Origin: Streptomyces sp. NRRL S-646
GTDB lineage: Bacteria; Actinomycetota; Actinomycetes; Streptomycetales; Streptomycetaceae
DNA length: 64,000 nucleotides
Direction: 5' to 3'
NCBI RefSeq assembly: GCF_000720765.1
Contig: NZ_JODC01000002.1
Span: 248,001-312,000 of the forward strand
Position numbers and translations under genes: made by a program. This document shows positions 59,081 through 64,000 of the stretch, piece by piece (position 1 is the stretch's first letter; every line of letters starts with the position of its first letter). The notes below the pieces were generated by a model. That model saw only the letters and a list, made by a program, of their open reading frames with translations. It made no database searches and had not been told where the DNA came from.

Positions 59081-60220
59081 TCAGTGGCGGGTGGTAGCGC
59101 CTCCGTTCGCAAGAGGCGGACTGGATGTCCTGCCGTCACCGGAGGCGGTGCGCCGCCCGCGGGCCGGGGTCTTCCGGCTCGGCGGCGGCGCGGTCGAGGC
59201 GCGGACGACGAGGTCGACCGGCGGGCCACTCGGCGGCAAGGGCTCTGCCTTCGGGTTCTCGATGGCATGCACCAGGCGCTTGAGCCCTTCCTGGGCCACG
59301 GCGTCGAACGGCTGCCGCACCGTGGTCAGGGGCGGAGTCACATAGGCGGCGACCGGGATGTCGTCGAAGCCGACGACGCTGACGTCCTCCGGCACACGTC
59401 GGCCGGCCTCCGTCAGCGCGCGGATCAGGCCGATCGCCATGTCGTCGTTGGCGGTGAAGACAGCGGTGACGCCGCTGTCCTCGGCCAGCTCCCGTCCCGC
59501 CCGGTAGCCGGAGGCGGCAGACCAGTCGCCCGCGACGACCGGGGGCACCTCCCGCTCCTGTGCGGTCAGGGCCGCCTGCCATCCCTCCAGGCGGTCCCGG
59601 GCGGCGTACCACCGCTGCGGACCGGCGAGGTGATGGACCGTCATATGGCCGAGGTCCAGCAGGTGTTCGGTGGCGGTCCGGGCCATCAGGTCGGCGCCGT
59701 TGCCCGCGGTCAGCACCGTGGGCGCCGTGACGGGCGGCGGGGCACCGATGACGAGGACCGGAACGTCCAGGCGGAGGGAGGGTGCTCCGCCCTCGGCCTG
59801 CTCGTCGATCGGTTCGGAGATGACGATGCCGTCCACGCCCTGATCGAGGAGCGAGTCCATGGCACCCGCGACGCCCGCCGGGTCGCCCTCCATCGTGTTG
59901 ACCACGCGAAGGGCGTAACCGGTGTCCCGGACGACCCGCTCGACACCCATGAGCAGCGAGGCGGGTCCGTACAGCGCCGTTCCCAGCGTCACCACGCCGA
60001 TCGAGCGGGTGCGCCCGGAGGCCAGCGCGCGGGCGGCGTTGTTGAGCCGGTAGCCGAGCTGCTCGGCGGCGTCGAGCACCCGCCGTCGTACGTCGGCGGA
60101 GACGTACGGCTCGTCGTTGAAGACCCGGGAGACCGTCTTCTGCGAGACACCCGCGAGCCGGGCCACGTCCACGCTGCGCGGCGCGGAGGAGCCTGCGCCC
60201 CGCCCTGTCCCTCGCGTCAT
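59081..60220 (-). CDS. LacI-family transcriptional regulator
   Basis: 379 residues from ATG 60220 (GGGAGG upstream). HTH and hinge: SVDVARLAGVSQKTVSRVFNDEPYVSADVRRRVLDAAEQLGYRLNNAARALASGRTRSIGVV. Periplasmic-binding-protein-like core with GVDGIVISEP, VTAVFTANDDMAIGLIRAL, VSVVGFDDIPVAAYVTPPLTTVRQP. Ends with a basic Ser/Arg-rich tail of ~35 residues not typical of the family. Very probably represses the galactoside genes downstream (GH42 and the now-deleted transporter). A 22-bp palindrome 84-105 nt upstream is a likely operator. Confidence 0.93.
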   Translation of the reverse strand: MTRGTGRGAGSSAPRSVDVARLAGVSQKTVSRVFNDEPYVSADVRRRVLDAAEQLGYRLNNAARALASGRTRSIGVVTLGTALYGPASLLMGVERVVRDTGYALRVVNTMEGDPAGVAGAMDSLLDQGVDGIVISEPIDEQAEGGAPSLRLDVPVLVIGAPPPVTAPTVLTAGNGADLMARTATEHLLDLGHMTVHHLAGPQRWYAARDRLEGWQAALTAQEREVPPVVAGDWSAASGYRAGRELAEDSGVTAVFTANDDMAIGLIRALTEAGRRVPEDVSVVGFDDIPVAAYVTPPLTTVRQPFDAVAQEGLKRLVHAIENPKAEPLPPSGPPVDLVVRASTAPPPSRKTPARGRRTASGDGRTSSPPLANGGATTRH

Positions 60221-60303
60221 GGTGCCTCCCGGTGGCCATTGGACGGAGCTCAATGATGCCATTCGCAGTCCGGCCGACGGTGGGACTGACTGCGCTGTCA
60301 TGT

Positions 60304-60325
60304 CTGCGTAGTCATGTCTACGCAG
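60304..60325. promoter_or_regulatory. Palindrome upstream of the LacI gene
   Basis: CTGCGTAG-TCATGT-CTACGCAG, perfect 8-bp arms with a 6-nt spacer. Lies between the mini-protein and the LacI start; likely site of autoregulation. The spaced, not continuous, palindrome differs from the usual CG-centred LacI operator. Confidence 0.55.
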
Positions 60326-60402
60326 TCATGGGGTCGGCGTCAAGGGTTCGGAACGCATCCGTAACCCCGGGGGGCAGGGGGCGGGGGAGGGCGGACTCGG
60401 CG

Positions 60403-60546
60403 CTACAGGATGCCGATGTTGGTGAGCGGGATGTTCCAGTCGTTGCTCTCGACGTCAGCACGGCCGTCCCGGGCCGTGGCCGGTACCGCGAACAGCAGCA
60501 GCCCGGCGACGGCAATGGCCAGGACGGCGGCGACACGACGCTTCAC
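60403..60546 (-). CDS. 47-residue secreted mini-protein
   Basis: GTG 60546 with GGAGGAA 4 nt upstream. Signal-peptide-like start KRRVAAVLAIAVAGLLLFAVPATA, followed by a 22-residue tail DGRADVESNDWNIPLTNIGIL. The strong RBS, normal signal peptide and clean stop make this a real gene. The short mature part ends in a hydrophobic NIPLTNIGIL motif; no Cys. Lies 133 nt downstream of the membrane kinase in the same direction, possibly co-transcribed. Not a chaplin (no Cys pair, different core). Function unknown. Confidence 0.75.
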   Translation of the reverse strand: MKRRVAAVLAIAVAGLLLFAVPATARDGRADVESNDWNIPLTNIGIL

Positions 60547-60679
60547 GGTTCCTCCTCCACGACGACAGTGCCGCCCACCCTGCTCCGGGCCGGCCGCCCC
60601 GCCGGCCCGGACACGCCGCGCGGCCCGAGGAATCAGCCGCTCGGTGGCGGCCCCTCCGGCGATCGAGCGGCCGGGGCAG

Positions 60680-62326
60680 TCAGTGCCCCGACAGTTCGGC
60701 GGCGGTGAAGCGCTCGAATCCCGCGTGGAAGGCCGTGCCCTGCGGATCGGTCGCGCTGTAGTGGAAGGCGGCCACACCGCAGCCCCGCGCGTCGAAGGCG
60801 GCTCCGGTGTACGAGGCGACCCGGGTGCCGTCGACGGCGAGCTGGACCTTGATCCGGCCCGCGCCGGCCGAGGAACAGGTCATCGACATGTCCACCTGCT
60901 GCTGACTCGCCACCTTCAGACCCAGGTCCGTGAGGTCGGCCTCGACGACCCGGTCATGCTGAAAGGTCCCTTTGAACCGGAACTCCCGCACGATCAGGGC
61001 CTCCTGACCTGTCGTCAGATAGGTCGCCCAGCGGGAGCCCTGCCGGTAGTCCCCCGAGCCGTTGCACCACAGCCCGACCCCGCCCTCGCCCCCGTACCAC
61101 TCCGCCTGGGTGCTCAGCCGTACCGCGAACGACGACGGCTCGAAGGGCGCCTGCGGCCACACCTCCAGCTCGGTCCTGGGGTCCACCAGCATGGTCCCGC
61201 CCTTGTGCGTGATCCTCGCCAGGGTCGGGTCCTTGTGCGACCAGTCGCCCGAGTCGGTCAAGTCATCTGTGTACGAAAGGGGCTGGGAGCCCGCGGAGCT
61301 CTTCGGCCTCCCGGCCGAGGACGGGGAGCCCGAGCCGTGGGCTCCCCCCGAGGAGGTGGTGCTCAGCACGACGCCGAGCAGCACGGCCGCAGCGGCACTG
61401 CCGGCCGCGAACCCCCACAGCCGCAGCTGCTTGGCGCTCCTCCCGGGGCGGGAGCCGTCCTTCCCGCGTTCGGACGGCAGAGGTGACTGAGGCATCCCCG
61501 ACTCCGCCTGTGGACTCTGCGTCCCCTCCGCCGCCCCCGCGAGCCGGGTGACGAGCTGGGCGGCGGTGGGCCGCTCCGCCGGGTCCTTGCGCAGACAGTC
61601 GGCGATGACCGAGCGGACCGGCTCCGGCACCGCCGCGAGATCCGCGTCGCGCTCGCACACGGCGACGAGCACCTCGTAGTCGCTCTCCCCCTCGAAGGGA
61701 TGCCGTCCCGTGGCGGCGAAGTACAACGTGCCGCCGAGGGAGAACACGTCGGTGGCGCCGCTGACCCTGAGCGACTTGACCTGCTCCGGCGACATGTACG
61801 CGGGTGAGCCGAGCACACTGCCCGGTGTGGTGAGCGCCGACTCGAGCAGCCGGTCGTCGCGGGCGATACCGAAGTCGATGATCCGCGGTCCGTCCGGGGA
61901 GAGCAGGATGTTGGACGGTTTGATGTCCCGGTGCACGACACCCACCCGGTGCACCTGCGCCAACGCGTGCGCGACGGCCAGCGCCACGGACTGCAGCCGC
62001 CCGGCGGCCAGTGGGCCGCCCGCGGCCACATGCTGGTGGAGCGTGGGCCCCGGGACGAACTCGCTGACGATGTACGGGTTCCGCCCGGACAGGTCGGCAT
62101 CGAGGACCCGCGCCGTGGCCAGCTCACCGACCCGGCTCGCCGCACCGAACTCCCGCCGTACGCGGGCGAGCGCGACCTCGTCGTACTCCTTGCCCGGCAG
62201 CAGGAACTTCACCACGACCTGCCGCCCCGCCCGGTCCCGGGCGAGCCACACCACCCCTTGCCCGCCCCGGCCCAGCTCGCGTTCGCAGACGTACCCGCCC
62301 ACCGACAGCTGCATCCGTGGATCCAT
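60680..62326 (-). CDS. Membrane Ser/Thr protein kinase with extracellular sensor
   Basis: 548 residues. Kinase domain ~10-265: ELGRGGQGVVW, VVVKFLLPG, catalytic HRDIKPSNIL, DFGIAR, GSPAYMSPEQ. A Pro/Ser-rich linker, one membrane helix (LWGFAAGSAAAAVLLGVVLS) and a ~200-residue extracytoplasmic domain with two conserved-looking Cys pairs (GLWCNGSG, MTCSSAG) and beta-rich stretches, resembling a lectin/concanavalin-like sensor of unknown ligand. Unlike classical PknB it has no PASTA repeats. Probably phosphorylates cytoplasmic targets in response to an envelope signal. Confidence 0.92.
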   Translation of the reverse strand: MDPRMQLSVGGYVCERELGRGGQGVVWLARDRAGRQVVVKFLLPGKEYDEVALARVRREFGAASRVGELATARVLDADLSGRNPYIVSEFVPGPTLHQHVAAGGPLAAGRLQSVALAVAHALAQVHRVGVVHRDIKPSNILLSPDGPRIIDFGIARDDRLLESALTTPGSVLGSPAYMSPEQVKSLRVSGATDVFSLGGTLYFAATGRHPFEGESDYEVLVAVCERDADLAAVPEPVRSVIADCLRKDPAERPTAAQLVTRLAGAAEGTQSPQAESGMPQSPLPSERGKDGSRPGRSAKQLRLWGFAAGSAAAAVLLGVVLSTTSSGGAHGSGSPSSAGRPKSSAGSQPLSYTDDLTDSGDWSHKDPTLARITHKGGTMLVDPRTELEVWPQAPFEPSSFAVRLSTQAEWYGGEGGVGLWCNGSGDYRQGSRWATYLTTGQEALIVREFRFKGTFQHDRVVEADLTDLGLKVASQQQVDMSMTCSSAGAGRIKVQLAVDGTRVASYTGAAFDARGCGVAAFHYSATDPQGTAFHAGFERFTAAELSGH

Positions 62327-62420
62327 GCCCCCGCCCCCAGCCCCGCCCCCGGTTCATGGCCGTTCTCCAGCGTATCGGCCCACTTGGGCTGTGACAGGGG
62401 TCTTGTCCGGGTTCCATGCC

Positions 62421-63452
62421 TCAGCCCGAGCCGGGATCCACATGGATCTTGGGGCCGGGGCCGGCACCGGGCGGGCGCTCGCCGGCGAGTACGGGGCCTG
62501 CCTCGTCGAGGGTCACGGTGGCGGCGACGAGTGGCCTGGGGTCGACCGAGCCCGTGGCGTAGGCGCGGATGGCGGCGTCGAGGCCGGGGGAGGCGGACAG
62601 GATGCCCACCGCGGTGACGTCCTTGAGGGCGAGGGTACGGGTGTCGATCCTGCTGGGTTCGCCGGCCAGCCCGATGTACACGACCCGGCCGGACGGCTCG
62701 ACCAACTCCAGTGCTCTGTCCGGAAGATGGGCGGCGTTGGAGGCGTCGACGACCGCGTCGAAGGGCAGGTCCGGCAGGGCGTCCTCCGCCCAGACGTGCT
62801 CGAAGCCCAGCTCGCGGGCGAAGGCGAGGGAGCTCTCGGTGTTGCCCATGAGATGGACCTCCGCACCGGTCGTACGGAGGAACATCGCGGCCAGCAGCCC
62901 GATGGTTCCCGGTCCCAGGACCAGCGCCCGGTCCCCGGGATGCGGGGCGGCTGCCTGTGCGGCGCGCAGGGCGTTGCCGCCCGGCTCCACCAGCGCGCCG
63001 AGCACGGCGTCGACGGAGTCGGGCAGGGCGTGCAACGAGGAGGCGGGAATGGCGAGTTGCTCGGCCAGGGCGCCGGGCCGGTCCCCGCGCACGCCTACCT
63101 CCTGCCGCTTCTCGCACACGTGCTGATGGCCGCGCAGGCAACGGCGGCACGCACCGCAGCCGAGCATGGTGTCGCCCATGACGCGGCGTCCGAGCCAGCC
63201 GGGGTCGGCACCGTCGCCGACCGCCGCCACCCGCCCCGCCCACTCATGACCGAGCCGCATCGGGTAGGCGGCGTGGCCGTGGTGGAGATAGGCCATCGCG
63301 CCGGTGAAGAACTCCACGTCGGTGCCGCACACGCCCACCCGCTCGACGTCGACGACGACTTCGCCGGGACCGGCCACCGGCGCCACGACCTCCTGCACGG
63401 CGTACTCGCCCGGGCCGGTCAGGACGAAGGCGCGGATCAGGCGACGGCTCAC
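62421..63452 (-). CDS. Zinc-dependent alcohol dehydrogenase (MDR family)
   Basis: 343 residues from GTG 63452, whose first bases overlap the FAH stop (GTGA). MDR fold: catalytic zinc Cys in GVCGTDVEFF and GHEWAGRV, structural zinc site CGACRRCLRGHQHVC, nucleotide-binding LVLGPGTIGLLAAMFL. Resembles threonine/galactitol/fuconate-type sugar-alcohol dehydrogenases. Coupled to an FAH-family enzyme, as in sugar-acid catabolic sets, so its substrate is probably a sugar acid or polyol; not defined by sequence alone. Confidence 0.9.
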   Translation of the reverse strand: MSRRLIRAFVLTGPGEYAVQEVVAPVAGPGEVVVDVERVGVCGTDVEFFTGAMAYLHHGHAAYPMRLGHEWAGRVAAVGDGADPGWLGRRVMGDTMLGCGACRRCLRGHQHVCEKRQEVGVRGDRPGALAEQLAIPASSLHALPDSVDAVLGALVEPGGNALRAAQAAAPHPGDRALVLGPGTIGLLAAMFLRTTGAEVHLMGNTESSLAFARELGFEHVWAEDALPDLPFDAVVDASNAAHLPDRALELVEPSGRVVYIGLAGEPSRIDTRTLALKDVTAVGILSASPGLDAAIRAYATGSVDPRPLVAATVTLDEAGPVLAGERPPGAGPGPKIHVDPGSG

Positions 63453-64000
63453 CGGGGCGCGAGCACGTGCTGACGCTGTACGCCCAGTTGCTGGATGCCG
63501 AGTTCCATCACGTCGCCCGGCTGGAGATACACGGGCGGGGTGAGACCCATGCCGACGCCGGGCGGGGTGCCGGTATTGATCAGGTCACCGGGCTCCAGGA
63601 CCAGGAACTGGCTCAGGTAGTGCACGACGAAGTACGGGTCGAAGATCATCGTCTTGGTGTTGCCGGTCTGCCGGCGCACCCCGTTGACGTCCAGCCACAT
63701 GTCGAGGGCGAGGACGTCCTCGATCTCGTCGGTGGTGGCCAGCCAGGGGCCCGCCGGGTTGAACGTCTCCGCGGACTTGCCCTTGGCCCACTGCCCGCCC
63801 CGCTCCAGCTGGAAGGCGCGCTCGCTGACGTCGTTGACGACCACATAGCCGGCGATGGCCTCGCGCGCCTCTTCGACCGAGTCCAGGTAGCCGGTGCGCC
63901 GGCCGATGACGATGCCGAGCTCCACCTCCCAGTCGGTTTTGGCGGACCCGCGCGGGATCCGTACGTCGTCGTTCGGGCCGATCAGAGTGTTGGGCGACTT
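63449..64000 (-). CDS. Fumarylacetoacetate hydrolase-family enzyme, partial
   Basis: 5' end lies beyond the window; the frame is open to base 64000. Core motifs: TDWEVELGIVIGRR (metal Glu pair), GYVVVNDVSERAFQ, KGKSAETFNPAGPWLATTDEI, NTGTPPGVG. The family cleaves or hydrolyses C-C or hydrates keto acids, for example 2,4-diketo-3-deoxy sugar acids. Its stop overlaps the dehydrogenase start, so they are translated together; probably part of a sugar-acid catabolic operon extending beyond the window. Confidence 0.9.
   Translation of the reverse strand, partial: KSPNTLIGPNDDVRIPRGSAKTDWEVELGIVIGRRTGYLDSVEEAREAIAGYVVVNDVSERAFQLERGGQWAKGKSAETFNPAGPWLATTDEIEDVLALDMWLDVNGVRRQTGNTKTMIFDPYFVVHYLSQFLVLEPGDLINTGTPPGVGMGLTPPVYLQPGDVMELGIQQLGVQRQHVLAPR

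Noticed and set aside
1..64000. tRNA, rRNA or CRISPR loci
   Set aside because: No cloverleaf with a GGTTCGA-type T-arm in a gap, no rRNA core sequence and no regular spaced repeats were seen. GGTTCACC at 48022 and 48039 is a direct repeat, not a T-loop.

Overview
The window is chromosomal DNA of a Streptomyces or very close actinomycete. It has about 70% GC with strong third-position GC bias. From memory, the order urease / tripeptidyl aminopeptidase / rocD-ddaH / pfkA / murT-gatD / def / rppA-P450-cupin / DNA ligase resembles the S. coelicolor region around SCO1236 to SCO1196, read in that direction. I see no rRNA, tRNA, CRISPR array or intact insertion sequence.

Region 1 (1-11293) is the 3' end of a nonribosomal peptide cluster, all on the + strand: a C-T-E module with no adenylation domain, a final C-A-T-TE module, an MbtH domain fused to a type II thioesterase, a short-chain dehydrogenase, and a stand-alone A-T protein whose specificity code reads like threonine. 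The likely logic is that the A-T protein (or its A domain) charges threonine in trans for the A-less module. The E domain would then give D-allo-Thr, and the D-accepting last module adds the final residue and releases the chain. Region 2 (11294-13972) is a decayed border with a C-terminally truncated peptidase pseudogene, a small zinc-ribbon-like frame, an orphan Phd/YefM antitoxin and two strong palindromes.

Region 3 (13991-20472) has a TetR-controlled membrane protein and a complete urease operon, ureABCF-G-D, without ureE. Region 4 (20603-29819) holds a secreted tripeptidyl aminopeptidase, PlsC, two SpoIIE-type phosphatases, the arginine/ornithine pair ddaH-rocD and a divergent Lrp/AsnC regulator. 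Region 5 (29898-41885) holds a LytTR response regulator, DUF485 protein, sodium:solute symporter (with a TTA codon) and LytS-type kinase set; a PASTA lipoprotein / Ser-Thr kinase / mini membrane protein set; a CtaG-like protein; 6-phosphofructokinase; and gatD-murT for lipid II amidation. Region 6 (41999-54376) contains peptide deformylase, a TetR / acyl-CoA dehydrogenase pair, the THN/flaviolin pigment operon (rppA, CYP158A-type P450, MomA-like cupin), an aldehyde dehydrogenase, a NUDIX protein with an ATP-dependent DNA ligase, and a TrxR-like flavoprotein divergent from an XRE-cupin regulator.

Region 7 (54486-64000) is carbohydrate-related and partly decayed: a Cip1-like secreted protein, a frameshifted alpha/beta hydrolase joined tail to tail to a truncated sialidase-like gene, a GH42 beta-galactosidase, the 3' stump of a sugar ABC permease, a LacI regulator with a palindrome upstream, a 47-residue secreted mini-protein, a membrane Ser/Thr kinase, a zinc alcohol dehydrogenase, and an FAH-family enzyme that runs off the end. 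A short dispersed repeat of about 45-60 bp occurs four times, plus a small fragment, in intergenic positions across the window.
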